Notes under the pieces: generated by a model
Told to the model about the DNA's origin: nothing
What the model saw: only the letters and a program-made list of their open reading frames with translations
Databases searched by the model: none
Assembly (NCBI GenBank): GCA_030770535.1
Contig: JASVEC010000044.1
Coordinates: 124,001-188,000 of the forward strand
Origin: Batkoa obscura
Lineage: Eukaryota; Entomophthoromycota; Entomophthoromycetes; Entomophthorales; Batkoaceae
Direction of reading: 5' to 3'
DNA length: 64,000 bases
In this document: positions 11,122 through 21,457 of the stretch, in pieces
Layout: every line of letters starts with the position of its first letter
Position numbering within the stretch: position 1 is the first letter of the stretch
Program-made: the position numbers and the translations under genes

Positions 11122-11544
11122 ATGAGTTTTGAAGACATAAAGAAAGATTTTGAAAAAGTAGATAAAGAAGTACAACAAGAACTACCCATTTATAAAAGTA
11201 TGATGTCAAAATGTAATGAGTTAATAGGTAAATTTCAATTTCATTCCAAACCACAATAACTAATAAATCTAGAAAAATATGAAACTTGTTTGGAAGAAAA
11301 TACATCGATGAATCCAAGTGTATGTATGAAAGAGGAAAATGCCAAAGATACCTGTGTATCCAAAAATTTATGCCCCCAAGAATATATCAATTATCAACTT
11401 TGTTTACAAGGTGATAAAAGCAAATGTCGTGATAAAAGGATACAGTTAGTTCAGTGTCAACAAAACATTTGGTTACAAATAGATAAATTAACAAAAGAGA
11501 TTTGGAAAAAATATAAAGCTAATAAAGATTGGGATTTAAAATAA
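11122..11544 (+). CDS. small mitochondrial-type protein with four CX9C motifs (twin CHCH)
   Basis: Two exons, 11122-11227 and 11273-11544, joined over a 45-nt intron (GTAAAT...CTAATAAATCTAG), give 125 residues. Eight cysteines form four CX9C motifs: CNELIEKYETC, CMKEENAKDTC, CPQEYINYQLC and CRDKRIQLVQC, i.e. two helical-hairpin CHCH units. Such proteins are normally imported into the mitochondrial intermembrane space by Mia40/Erv1 and held by disulfides. Four CX9C motifs in one chain is the hallmark of NDUFA8 (complex I), which also fits the NDUFA9 gene further right, but this protein is shorter and the spacing between motifs (11, 5 and 7 residues) is tighter than in animal NDUFA8. NDUFA8-like is therefore a suggestion only. 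The C-terminus is Lys/Trp-rich. Overlapping minus-strand frames are shadows. Confidence 0.8.
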
Positions 11545-11634
11545 AATAGTCATCATTTTATCATTTTGTTGTTTTATTTTAACTTTACTATAAAACAGAG
11601 GCTTTATCTAGCTATGAAAAAGATGGATTTTTAT

Positions 11635-13002
11635 TTAAATTTTAGATTGGGGAAGGTCAAAGTTGGCTTTTTTAATAACGATAGCAGAGGCACCACCACC
11701 ACCGTTGCAGATACCAGCTACACCAATATTACCATTCTTTTGTTCTAAAACATTAGCTAAAGTAACTAAAATTCTAGCCCCTGAACAACCAAGGGGATGA
11801 CCTAAGGCAACAGCTCCACCAAAGACATTAACTTTGTCTTTATTCAAATTTAACTTGTTAACATTAGCTAAAGCGACCACTGAAAAAGCTTCATTAATTT
11901 CAAAGAAATCAACTTGATCAATAGATGTATTAGCATGTTTTAATGCTTTTGGTATAGCTAAAGATGGTGCGGTAGTAAATCTATTTGGTTCACATTCGGC
12001 GTCTCCCCATCCTAAAATTTGATAAATAGCGCCAGCTGGCTTCCATCCTTCGTTTTTTGCTTTTTCAATCCATTTACCAGAGGCTAAAACTAAAGCAGCA
12101 GCTCCATCGGATAAAGAAGAGGCATTAGGAGCAGTAACAGTATCGCCGGCATTAGGAAAAGCAGGTCTCATTTGTCTTAATTTATTTTGATCAAATCTTT
12201 GAGAGTCTTCATCGACTTCAATAACGGTATCATTTTGTCCTTTTTTTACTGCTTTGATAGTCAATGGGATAATTTCATTTTTAAAATTACCATCTTTATG
12301 TGCTGCTTGTGCACGTGTATAACTCAAAACAGCATAATCATCACTATCACTACGAGTTAAATTATTTTCTTTAGCACACAACTCAGCAAATTCACCCATT
12401 GGTACCTGATCATAGGCATCAGTTAAACCATCTTTTGGTAATCCATCAATTAATTTTTGATCCCCATATTTTACCCCATCTTTACGTACATTACTTAAGT
12501 AAAACGGCACATTACTCATAGACTCCATACCGCCAACTACAATTAAATCAGCTTCTCCTAATTTAATATTTTGCGCACCAATAATAGCTGCTTTTAATCC
12601 AGAGGCACATACTTTATTGATAGTAGTAGCTACGGTGCTTGTTGGCAAGCCAGATTTGATGGCTACTTGACGAGCGGGATTTTGACCGAGATTAGCACTT
12701 AACACATTGCCAAAATATAGCTGTTCTATTTGATCAGCGGGGATGTTTCCTTTGCTTATTACTCCTGAAAATTAGTGGAAAAAAGGAGTTTTTTTAGATT
12801 TATTTATTAGTTCTACATTATATAAATATTACCTTGTACAGCTGTTACACCTAAATCAACAGCACTAAATACGGCCATTTTACTATTGAAATTACCAATG
12901 GGAGTACGTCCACTGGCGATTATATAAATATCTTATTAAAATTGTAAATAACTTTGTGGAGTTATCTTTAGTTAATATCCGTTTACCTTGAAACTGTGCC
13001 AT
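11635..13002 (-). CDS. ERG10: acetyl-CoA C-acetyltransferase (thiolase)
   Basis: Condenses two acetyl-CoA to acetoacetyl-CoA, the first step of the mevalonate/sterol pathway. Exons (minus) 13002-12987, 12931-12833 and 12764-11635 encode 414 residues, the usual thiolase II length plus a short tail. Seen in order: SGRTPIGNF near the N-terminus, KVCASGLKA with the acyl-accepting Cys (residue 91), NEAFSV, GHPLGCSGAR with His 361, and CNGGGGASA with the proton-shuttling Cys 391. The 16-nt first exon carries only MAQFQ plus one base, and phase is consistent at both junctions. No mitochondrial presequence, so a cytosolic enzyme is likely. Oddly the protein runs about 12 residues past the usual end and finishes Q-S-K-I; S-K-I resembles a weak type 1 peroxisomal signal. 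The gene is convergent with the CHCH gene, 90 bp apart. Confidence 0.93.
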
Positions 13003-14191
13003 TGCTATGATATATGTTTAAAATTGATATTATTTATAAAACTAAATCGATTTCTGTATTTTATTCTTAATTACCTCATCCCTCCTTTTTATAACATCGT
13101 GATAAATTGATTGGTAGGATTTTAGAGCTTATTTTTCTATTTATTTGGTGTTTTACTGTTTTTTATTAATAGCAGTAAACAATTAAAGATTAAAATTTAA
13201 ACATACGATTTTGGAGTTGCTATTGACATTAATGATACGATTTTTTATTTATATTGTTATCGTTATCTTTTAAAAAAAATAGATAATATTTTATCATGTG
13301 CTAAATAAGAGTCAAAAATATTTTTGTTAATTAAAAAACATTTAATTTTTACAATATGCTTTAAATTGTACTATCAATTACATCTTACGAATAGTTAAAC
13401 AAACACTTTTGTTTACATTATATCTTATAGAAATAATAAACACACCAAAGGCACCTGAAGGATAGCAAATTTAGTAATATAATGACTTATAGTGATAAAG
13501 ATTCTTATTCTGTCAATTTTTAGATGACGTAAAAGTATTTCATTTGTTAAATGAAGGTATTACCAAATTCAGTGACATTTGTTAACAATAGAAATTAAGT
13601 ACTATTCAGATTTTTGTTCCCAACTTAGTTCTTATCCTATTAGGATTCATCTTTCAGGATAAAAAGTTTTGCTGTTTGATAAGCTCCTTTATCAACTTTT
13701 CGGTTATATCATTCGAAAAAGGATTATGAGGTTATTTGAGATGACACTTCTAGTTTTCTTATAACTGTAGTTTTAGATTTCGTATTCTTTGTTTAATTTT
13801 ATAACTGGGTTTTTCATATAAATGGTCAATGCCTTAGACATGTACGTTCTAAAATTATTTAGGGAGATAAAGATATTAAACTATTGATATTCCTTGGTCT
13901 TAAGAATAATCTTATTGATCAATACTTATAACTATCATATATGTTAAGATAAAAAGCTGTGATGGCATCCCAGACCCTTTTTTGATATGAGCTGTTGTTG
14001 CTTGAAGCAATTGGTACATACACTTCAATGCAGCTATTAGTATTGATGAACACAAATGGTATTTTAAAGTTAATATTGATATAATATCCAATTATAATAT
14101 TTTTAAAATAAAGCTATCAATTTAATCCCACTTCAACTAATAGTCTATAAAATTATGTTGAATTGTAATGATCAACTTGAAGTTGAAAATT
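13003..14191. other. intergenic, no gene seen
   Basis: AT-rich spacer between the thiolase and the secreted-protein array. No conserved frame or shared repeat recognised. Confidence 0.5.
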
Positions 14192-14225
14192 CATCAGCCA
14201 TAAAAAAAGGGAAGATCATATATAA
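14192..14225 (+). promoter_or_regulatory. shared promoter block of secreted array (short version) plus TATA
   Basis: CATCAGCC, an A-rich spacer, then GGGAAGATC, directly followed by TATATAA (14219-14225), 65 nt before the ATG at 14290. The same order, ATCAGCCC-spacer-GAAGATC, precedes the next two genes of the array. Confidence 0.6.
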
Positions 14226-14289
14226 GACAAAAATACATATAAATTAACAATAAAAACAGCTTGAAGAATTAAACAATTACTAACAAAAA

Positions 14290-14859
14290 ATGAAAACGTA
14301 TTTATTAATTCTATTGTTAACTTTGATTAATGCTGGAGTATTAGTTAATCGTAATAGTAGTGGTGGCTTAGTACTAAATGATAATAGTAAAAGCTCAGAG
14401 TTAATGGTCAATAAAAGCAAAGAGAAAGTGACAAATGTAGACAATGAACTTGAAGATAATGAAGAGGTGGAAAAAAATGAAGATGAAAACGAAAATGAAA
14501 ATGAAAATGAAAATGAAAGGGTAGTAGAAGTGAAAAAGAAAAAAAAAGAAAAAACGAAAAAGGACAAGGACAGCTCAAAGAAACAAAAAGAAGGCACAGA
14601 TAAAAAGGACAAAAAGAACAAAAAAAAGAAAAAGAAAAGTAAGAAAGAAAAGAAACGAGAAAAGCAAGAAAAAGATGATGAATTCAAAGCAAAACTAGAA
14701 GAAGACAAAGCTAAAGTTAAACAAAAATTAGAGCTAACTAAAGATGATGCTAAAAATTTCTTTTTGGAAGTCAAAGATCAAACAAAATATAAAATTGATG
14801 AACTTTTAGCAAAAAATAATATAAAATTACCTCCACTCCTAAGTCCAAAGGCCACTTAA
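14290..14859 (+). CDS. small secreted Lys/Glu-rich protein 1
   Basis: Intronless, 189 residues. An N-terminal signal peptide (MKTYLLILLLTLINA) is followed by a short Asn-rich stretch (GVLVNRNSSGGLVLN) shared with the next two genes (S/G-V-L-V/I-N), then a long highly charged tract of Asp/Glu and Lys runs (about residues 50-145) and a milder C-terminus. Predicted secreted or cell-wall protein; no catalytic domain. The Lys-rich block is low complexity (AAA/GAA runs), so its apparent similarity to other Lys-rich proteins means little. First of three tandem same-strand paralogues with a shared upstream block. Confidence 0.75.
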   Translation: MKTYLLILLLTLINAGVLVNRNSSGGLVLNDNSKSSELMVNKSKEKVTNVDNELEDNEEVEKNEDENENENENENERVVEVKKKKKEKTKKDKDSSKKQKEGTDKKDKKNKKKKKKSKKEKKREKQEKDDEFKAKLEEDKAKVKQKLELTKDDAKNFFLEVKDQTKYKIDELLAKNNIKLPPLLSPKAT

Positions 14860-14957
14860 ATAGTTTTATTAAAGAGTATAATAAATGCTTATATATTATT
14901 AATTTATATTGATTATATTTCATTATTATTTTGTAAATTATGTTTCCATTTTAATAA

Positions 14958-15062
14958 GTACGGGGGTATTTTTTTTAGCTTCACTACTTTTTCCATCTTT
15001 TAAGCCTATTGAGCGGAAAAATTGTTAGTAAAATTCTTAAATACAAAAATATATCCCAATAT
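14958..15062 (+). mobile_element. palindromic MITE-like element, copy 4
   Basis: TTTAGCTTCACTACTTTTTC, then a core reduced to TTTTAAGCCTATTGAGCGG, then AATTCTTAAATACAAAAATA and CCCAATAT. It lies between secreted genes 1 and 2. Confidence 0.8.
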
Positions 15063-15274
15063 GTTAAAAGCTTTATAATCTTAGCTTAAAATATGTTTAA
15101 ACACCATAATTCTTTCAATTTTTGGGAAAATCTATATTACCACTGTAGCATTTGAACCAAGCTATATAATCGTTGACACTTAAGTTGTATAGTACAATGT
15201 TTCATAATTTTATTAATCTGATGGACGAAATGATTTAATCAAATACATATACAACCTATAGAATTCTTGTATAT

Positions 15275-15374
15275 ATATGGGGATGTATTTTATTTGAGTT
15301 TTACTAACACTTTTTCCACTCAAATAGCGTTTAAAAATGGAAAAAATAATGAAACAAAAAAAACATCCCCATAT
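15275..15374 (-). mobile_element. palindromic MITE-like element, copy 5
   Basis: Near-perfect ends ATATGGGGATGT / ACATCCCCATAT, with CCACTCAAATAGCG in the core. Confidence 0.88.
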
Positions 15375-15595
15375 CTTTAGTAATTGGAAATACTAACATG
15401 AATAGCTTTTAGTTTAATATTATCTGAAGTATATTTTGCCAGTGCTTAAAAAATAAATTGGCGAATCTAAATACAGTTAGCATTAATTAATAGGTAATAT
15501 TATTATAAAGATATGATAACTTTTCTATTATATACGGTATTATGCCTAGTTAAATTAAACCAAATAGTTCTTTTTGTAGAGTTTTGAATTTGTAG

Positions 15596-15692
15596 GAAAT
15601 AAGCTTTTTTTAAGAATTTACTAACAATCTTTCCGGTCAAATAGCGCTTAAAAAATAAAAAAAGTAATGAAGCAAAAAAAGCACCTCTATAT
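15596..15692 (-). mobile_element. palindromic MITE-like element, copy 6 (left end decayed)
   Basis: TAAGAATTTACTAACAATCT, then CAAATAGCGCTTAAAAAAT and GTAATGAAGCAAAAAAAGCA match the family; the left TATGGGG end is lost. Confidence 0.8.
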
Positions 15693-15794
15693 TATTAAAA
15701 TTATATATTGGTTAAAATCAAGCTAATGATAGTATTTGAAAGCTTTTGTAAAAATTATTATTCAAATTCAATCTCTATTTTTTGAGTTGTAAAA

Positions 15795-15865
15795 TGATCT
15801 TCCGATTAAGATCTTAAAATCAGCCCAAATAGAGAAGATCCTAAAAAAGAATTAAAGATATATAA
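15795..15865 (+). promoter_or_regulatory. shared promoter block of secreted array plus TATA
   Basis: GATCTTCCGATTAAGATCTT, AAAATCAGCCC and AATAGAGAAGATC (15795-15840) match the block at 17139-17184 almost base for base. TATATAA follows at 15859-15865, 55 nt before the ATG at 15914. GATC recurs three times in the block. Confidence 0.7.
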
Positions 15866-15913
15866 TAGACTAAAATAGAAGTTGCTGTAGTTTTCAAACA
15901 ACTAATATTAATA

Positions 15914-16477
15914 ATGTTTAAATTTTACCTGTTACTTTTATTTTGTATATTGATTAACGCTAGTGTATTAATTAACACAAATAATAAAAATAGTGAATTG
16001 AACGCTAACATAAAACCAAAGGAATTAACATTGAATCAAAACAAAGGAGATAGTGGTACTAAAAAATCCTCCTTTTTGTCACGTTTGAGGAAAAAGAAAG
16101 TAATTGAGGAGACCAACACAAATGATTCTTTAGAGGATTCAGAAGAGGAAAGCTCCTCTATAGATGAAGACGATAAAGAAGGCGAAAAGAAAAATGACAC
16201 TTCCACATGGAGTGTAGATGATGATTTTTTAGACAAAAAACCAAATACAAATTCAAAAGCCAATAAATTAAAAACATCAGTAAAAGGAGCATTTGGTGCT
16301 GGAGTTTCTGCTTTAAAAGCACTTTTTGCTAAACTAAATAATATGGATGTCAATGCTTTTATCAAAGCTGCTATGATTCAATATAAAGATAAAATCATTT
16401 TATTTTTCGAAAAGAGACATTTAAATTTTATGATACCTCCATTTAAAAAATACATTGGTGATAATGATAAAGAATAA
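15914..16477 (+). CDS. small secreted acidic protein 2
   Basis: Intronless, 187 residues. Signal peptide MFKFYLLLLFCILINA, then SVLINTNNKNSELNANIKP, strongly resembling gene 3 (SVLVNPNNRNGELNINVNP). A Ser/Glu/Asp-rich acidic stretch follows, then STWSVDDDFLDKKP (gene 3: QAWSVDEYLERKE) and a C-terminal half with Lys/Ala-rich helices. No known domain. Secretion is predicted from the signal peptide; a role in host or cell-wall interaction would be speculation. A TATA box and conserved block lie just upstream. Confidence 0.75.
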   Translation: MFKFYLLLLFCILINASVLINTNNKNSELNANIKPKELTLNQNKGDSGTKKSSFLSRLRKKKVIEETNTNDSLEDSEEESSSIDEDDKEGEKKNDTSTWSVDDDFLDKKPNTNSKANKLKTSVKGAFGAGVSALKALFAKLNNMDVNAFIKAAMIQYKDKIILFFEKRHLNFMIPPFKKYIGDNDKE

Positions 16478-17138
16478 AACTTTACAGGCTTTTACTTTAT
16501 GTATTTATTTATTATAATGTTTTTGAGTCAGTTGAGATTTTCTAATTATTTAAAATATAAAAGTTTAAAATAATTACAGAGTAAGTTAGCTGTATTTTTT
16601 TTATTACTCATCAATATAAAAGGCATGGTTTATTTGGGACAATGAAATTTTAAAAGAAGGGTGAAAAAGATAAAGAGCGAAAAGGAGGGTATTAGCTCAT
16701 GTTAGCCTTGAACCCAATGGAAGAATTGCCTTTTTTACAATTTAACGTTCATATATTGTTATCTTGATTTTGATGTAGTTTGAAGTTATATTGAATGTAT
16801 AGAAGCTCTTTAGAGAGCAGTTCTTATTGTTCCGCAATCTACCTATATAAGGAATGTGCTTTTCATAACATAATAAAAGAAGATGAGTTGAAAATTTATA
16901 AATCAATTCAATAAAAGTTATTAAGTTAAAAAACTATTAACTACAGCTTTAAGCTTTAAAATTGAATCAGAGTAAAATTTTATAAAACTATCTTTATTAG
17001 AATGAACTATTATCATCACTATCATTTAAAAATAAGAATAAGTCCATTAAGTATTGAAAACATCGAGCAATAAAATATTCTTAAATAATTTTCTGTAACA
17101 ATGAAAAACATCTTATCCTTATTTTGAATAGTAAAAGG
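16478..17138. other. intergenic spacer in secreted array
   Basis: No gene or MITE recognised; AT-rich spacer before the conserved promoter block. Confidence 0.5.
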
Positions 17139-17216
17139 GATCGACCAACTAAGATCTTAAAAATCAGCCCTAATAGGGAAGATCAATAAAATAAAAATAA
17201 AAACAAAAGATATAAA
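17139..17216 (+). promoter_or_regulatory. shared promoter block of secreted array plus TATA
   Basis: GATCGACCAACTAAGATCTT, AAAAATCAGCCC and TAATAGGGAAGATC (17139-17184), then TATAAA at 17211, 46-51 nt before the ATG at 17262. It matches the 15795 block with few changes. Confidence 0.7.
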
Positions 17217-17261
17217 TTAAATTAAATCATTTCTACTTTTTAAACAACTGTGTTATTAACA

Positions 17262-17579
17262 ATGCTTAAATTTTATTTATTATTATTATTTCTAACATTT
17301 ATAAGCACTAGTGTATTAGTAAACCCAAACAACCGAAATGGGGAATTAAACATCAATGTCAACCCTGTGGATTTATTACAAAATTCCAAACCAGAAGTAT
17401 TAAAAACTGGTAAAAAACAAAAAAGAGGAGATGTGCAAGCGTGGAGCGTTGATGAATATTTAGAAAGAAAAGAGGCTGAGAAACCAAGTATAGAAAAAGC
17501 GGTAAAACAAGTCAAAGGTTTTATTGCTACCTTAAAAGGTTTATTTGGCAAAAAAGGCAACAGTAGTGATAAGATTTAA
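17262..17579 (+). CDS. small secreted protein 3
   Basis: Intronless, 105 residues from the ATG at 17262, which aligns with the start of gene 2; the GTG at 17250 is in frame but adds no signal-peptide logic. Signal peptide MLKFYLLLLFLTFIS, then SVLVNPNNRNGELNINVNP and AWSVDEYLERKE. It lacks the acidic tract of gene 2 and ends soon after a Lys/Gly-rich helix, so the three array members differ mainly in the length of their charged middle. Same strand and promoter block as genes 1 and 2. Confidence 0.75.
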   Translation: MLKFYLLLLFLTFISTSVLVNPNNRNGELNINVNPVDLLQNSKPEVLKTGKKQKRGDVQAWSVDEYLERKEAEKPSIEKAVKQVKGFIATLKGLFGKKGNSSDKI

Positions 17580-17909
17580 ATAATTTCTTTAAAACAATCT
17601 AATTTTACGAATTTCCTTCACTTTTAAAGATTATATCCGTGTTTAATAAAAAAATATTTTATTTTATCTTTGTTTTTAAATATCGAATATTTTTAAATCC
17701 TTGAAAATATCAATAATCCTAAATGTTTTATTAATAGTCAAAAATAAATAAATATAAAACATATTCCAGGTTAATGAAAGAAACAAAAAGTTCCAAGCTA
17801 TGGATAATACTCAATCTTTTTTTTCAAAAAAAAACTAAGGGAATTGGCCTATAAAGCTCTATTATTAGCAGAGATGGAAACATAAGGGACAAAAATAGAT
17901 AAAATTAAG

Positions 17910-17983
17910 CGCTCATAGCTGGGATCGAACCAGCAACCTCTCGATTAACAGTCGAACGCGCTAGCCAATTGCGCCATACGAGC
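17910..17983 (-). tRNA. tRNA-Asn(GUU)
   Basis: Exact reverse-complement copy of the tRNA-Asn at 10716-10789, with the same anticodon loop CTGTTAA. A 68-codon frame over it is a shadow. Confidence 0.96.
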
Positions 17984-18172
17984 TTTTCTTCTTGCTCCTT
18001 TGGTTTTTGCTACAATATAAATCTATAGTTTTAACGATGTTGGTAATTAATAAACAAGATACAAAAAACAATACACTTATTCCTATCTTTTTTATGTTGC
18101 TTTGAGCAAAGTAACTATGTTGATCCATTATTTGTAAATATTCAACTTTAATTTGACATGACTTCAAACATG

Positions 18173-18279
18173 ATATGGGAGTGTCTTTTTTGACTTCATT
18201 ATTTTTTCCATTTTTTAAGTGCTATTTAAGTGGAAAATTTGTTAGTAAGATTCTTAAATACAAAAATACATCCCCATAT
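18173..18279 (+). mobile_element. palindromic MITE-like element, copy 7
   Basis: ATATGGGAGTGTCTTTTTTG ... TACATCCCCATAT. Very close to copy 14 at 25121 (shared GGGAGTGTC and AAGTGCTATTTAAG), marking a subfamily. Confidence 0.87.
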
Positions 18280-18396
18280 TCTTTAATTTATATTTATTAA
18301 TATAAATACAAAATTGTATCCTTTGTTTCACAGATTTAATTAGCAGCTTTTTAAATTATGCTTGGTAAAATGGACAAAAATAGCTTAATAGAGAAG

Positions 18397-18492
18397 ATAC
18401 AGGGATGTCTTTTTGATTTCATTTTTATTTTTTAAGTGCTATTCAAGTAGAAAGATTGTCAGTAAAATTCTTAAAAAATACAGCTCCATGTA
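18397..18492 (+). mobile_element. palindromic MITE-like element, copy 8 (internal deletion)
   Basis: Starts ATACAGGGATGTC and ends CTCCATGTAT; the TTTTTCC block is missing. Confidence 0.75.
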
Positions 18493-18932
18493 TCTTGCAA
18501 TTTATTTATTGTGGTAAAAATATATAACTTTAAAAAATAAAAAAGATTTTCATAAAATTTATATCTTTAATGAAATATCGAATACTCAACATAAATATAG
18601 GAGAGAAATAAAAATTGATTATTGATGAAATTCAACTTATTAAAAGACTCTAAGAATAGAAGTATGCGTTAGGAAAGGATTAGTAAAATAGAGGGATTTA
18701 TCTATCATTAAAGATAGCTAAGATAGTAGTACAAAATAGGGGAAAAAAATAACCTTGGATCAAACTCTTGTTATCCAGCATATGAAATTCCTGAAGCACT
18801 GCTTATTTTGAAAGAATACTGTTTTGAACATTTATAAAATCATATAATAAAGACGGAATTATCACTTAAAAAGAATATTCTTAATTGAATGTCATTAGAA
18901 AGGCTAAACCTATTATAAGAAAGTCATCCACT

Positions 18933-19517
18933 TTAAACACAATAACTCAGACTAAAATCTCTTTTAACCAAGTAGGGTTTGACAGGTAATACTCTAACCT
19001 TATTAAACTTATCAATTAATTTACCATTTAAAATATTAAACGAATGTTTAAAAGTTTGATTTTGTCTAAAATCCAACAAATTATTAGTATTCCAATAAAA
19101 TGATAATATATTTTGAAAAGATACTATTAAATTATAATAATCTAATAACAATAAATAATATTCTTTTTTTTCGAAATCATAGACTTGATCTAATAAATAA
19201 TTATCTTTAATATCGACTATTAGCTTCTGTTGCTCATCTAATTCTTCTTTAATAAGTTTCAGTTCACTATTGTTTATATAATCTATTTGATGATATAATT
19301 TTATATTATTAATTTCTTTTAAAATTCTTTTGATTGATATCTCAATGTCTTCTAATATACATTTAATATTATTCATGATATTATTATTATCAATGGTAGT
19401 TGAAAGGATATTAGTAATCATAATAAAAAAATTTAAAAATAAGAGTTTTAAATTAAAACTATCAATAAAAGATCTCTTATTTATATCTTTTATTTCTATA
19501 CTTGAATTTACAAACAT
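18933..19517 (-). CDS. PVKP-family protein 4
   Basis: Intronless frame of up to 194 residues. Alignment with copies 1 and 5 starts at MNNIKCILEDIE (about residue 48), so the long N-terminus (MFVNSSIEIKDINKRSF and a hydrophobic LLFLNFFI run) may be extra, or the real start may be internal. Diagnostic segments: ELDEQQKLIVDIKDNYLLDQ, V-Y-D-F, YLLLLDYYNLIVSFQ and the C-terminal VRVLPVKPYLVKRDF, nearly identical to copy 1 (VRVLPVKPYLVNRDF). Very Ile/Asn/Leu-rich, as expected in such AT-rich DNA. No recognised domain. Confidence 0.7.
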   Translation of the reverse strand: MFVNSSIEIKDINKRSFIDSFNLKLLFLNFFIMITNILSTTIDNNNIMNNIKCILEDIEISIKRILKEINNIKLYHQIDYINNSELKLIKEELDEQQKLIVDIKDNYLLDQVYDFEKKEYYLLLLDYYNLIVSFQNILSFYWNTNNLLDFRQNQTFKHSFNILNGKLIDKFNKVRVLPVKPYLVKRDFSLSYCV

Positions 19518-20264
19518 ATACGCTTATTCTAAATTATATTTATTCATCAATTAAAGAATTTAAATTTTATGGCCCAGGCTGAGGTAACTTCATTTATTAA
19601 ATTTAAGTCGATTCTATAAATAAATATTGATCATAGTTACCATTCTAAGTAACTTCATTGTTTTTAATACATTTCAATAAGCTATAAGTAAATATAGTAA
19701 ACCATAACTATCCAATATATAGAATATCAATGTATTATAGTTACACCTTATTAATATTATGAACTTGGTTACAGAATTCGGAATATTGATCTTATTTTCT
19801 ATTTTTTTAAATTTAATAACCCATCTTTTATATTTGGTAACTTTATTCTTAAAACAAATTAGAAGCGTCAATTTTAATGTTAAACAAGAATTAATACATT
19901 ACTTGACATGTTAGCGAAGATTTCAATTCAAAGAATTAGATATAATATTATTCTTTAAACAATTAGTAAACTGTAGAACTTTAGATATGGAGAGTATAAT
20001 CTTCAATCTAAACCAGATAAATTTCCAGCCCATCTCGAACAAGTCTGGATGGATTGAACTATCATTATTAACATGAAATATTTAATTAAGGACTATGACA
20101 AATTAATGAAATCCTATCAAAACTGCTGATAACATTTTTTTAAACTCTTGTAGAGTCTATTGATACTTAATCAAAAGCCTATGATTATGTATTTTAGCAT
20201 TTCGGTTAATTATATGTTTTTAGAATAATATATATTTATTCTAAAAACAAAAAACAACTTCTAG
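19518..20264. other. intergenic, no gene seen
   Basis: AT-rich. Short open frames on both strands have no support from similarity or composition. Confidence 0.5.
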
Positions 20265-20337
20265 GCTCCGTTAGCTCAGTTGGCAGAGCGTGGTGCTAAT
20301 AACGCTAAGGTCATAGGTTCAAGCCCTATACGGAGCA
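20265..20337 (+). tRNA. tRNA-Ile(AAU)
   Basis: Acceptor GCTCCGT pairs with ACGGAGC, D arm TAGCTCAGTTGGCAGAGC, anticodon loop CTAATAA (AAU, inosine-34 expected), T arm with GGTTCAAGCC, then a T run. Identical to the inverted copy at 42576-42648. Confidence 0.96.
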
Positions 20338-20772
20338 TTTTTTTGAAATTATTTATTATATACTTTTGAGTCAATTGAAAAGGACTTTATTAGACAGATT
20401 CATCACAACAAAAACTTTCTCTTTGACTTAAAAGCACCCTGTATATGTTTAAGTTAAGTATTTTGATAATTTTCTAATATGTTTATTTAGTTTTTTTTTT
20501 CTCGTATTAAATTTTTATTTAAATGATGATTATGTTTTATTAGTTTATTAATGCTCAAATAGTCATTTGATCTTTTGAGTGCTTTAACAGTTATCCTTAT
20601 TAACTTTTAGCAGCGAAGTCTGGATAAATAAATTTCACTTTAGTATTATAAATATTTTTAATATATTTTAATAATATACTTCAAATTATGTAGTTTAATA
20701 AATAATAGTCTTAATAATAATTTTGTATTTAATTTATTATAAATATAAAATATTAATCAAAAGTTAAGATTA

Positions 20773-20874
20773 ATATAGGTGGATGTATTTTTTCATTACT
20801 TTTTTCATCTTAAGTACTATTTAAGCAGAAAAATTATTAGTAAAATTGTTAAGCAAAAAATACATCCTCATGTA
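20773..20874 (+). mobile_element. palindromic MITE-like element, copy 9
   Basis: ATATAGGTGGATGTATTTTT, a core TTAAGTACTATTTAAGCAG and an end ACATCCTCATGTA; a moderately diverged copy in the AT-rich block. Confidence 0.78.
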
Positions 20875-21076
20875 ATTGTTAAATATTTTAAAATATTTTA
20901 TTTCAAAAATAATTAAAAATAGAAAGTATTTTTTTATATCTGGTTTATAATATTTTATAGATTTTTATTAAATAATTTTTTCAATGCTAAATATTTAAAA
21001 TAATAATAAAAGCAAAAATTTTTGTTATTTAAGTTTATCATTAAAAAAATTTTCATATTTAAATTTAAAATAAGGG

Positions 21077-21457
21077 TGTGAAATCTGGTACTCAGGGTTT
21101 GGAGTCAAGAACAGCTATTGCTGGGTTGACTACACTATAAGTCGAAAGGTCTTAGTTTATGTGACTAAGATAGACTTGGATTATGAGGAATAGCACGTAA
21201 TAGGTTACAAGCTATATAAGACAAATAGAATAGACGATACTAATGTAAAATCTACGTAAAATACTATTAAGAAAACTTAGCAGCTTTATTAAATGTTGGA
21301 GATATCAGGTAATAATTCAGTTAAAAAGCCTCGAACTACTATACTCTGAAAAGTATAAGTATCAAAATGAGAAGATAATATTCTTTTGGGTGGAACTAGA
21401 AATTCTCATAACAAATCAAAATAATTAACCATGGGACTGACAAAGCGATATTTCACA
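21077..21457 (+). mobile_element. solo-LTR-like fossil, copy A, with 5-bp target duplication
   Basis: Starts TGTGAAATC and ends GATATTTCACA (TG...CA with short inverted ends), flanked on both sides by AAGGG (21072-21076 and 21458-21462). TG...CA ends and a 5-bp duplication are typical of LTR retroelements, and no internal region is present, so this reads as a solo LTR. Homologous to 28666-29126 (minus) and to a fragment at 21885-22040. It sits inside the left end of a MITE copy, so the MITE was there first. Superfamily cannot be told from an LTR alone. Confidence 0.65.

Noticed and set aside
14280-14774. Long minus-strand Ser/Phe frame opposite secreted gene 1
   Set aside because: Shadow of the Lys/Glu-rich tract (AAA/GAA read in reverse gives Phe/Ser).
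21077-21457. Protein-coding frame inside the repeat (K-V-L-V-Y-V-N-K-like peptide)
   Set aside because: All copies are decayed and the ends fit an LTR; no protein claim is warranted.
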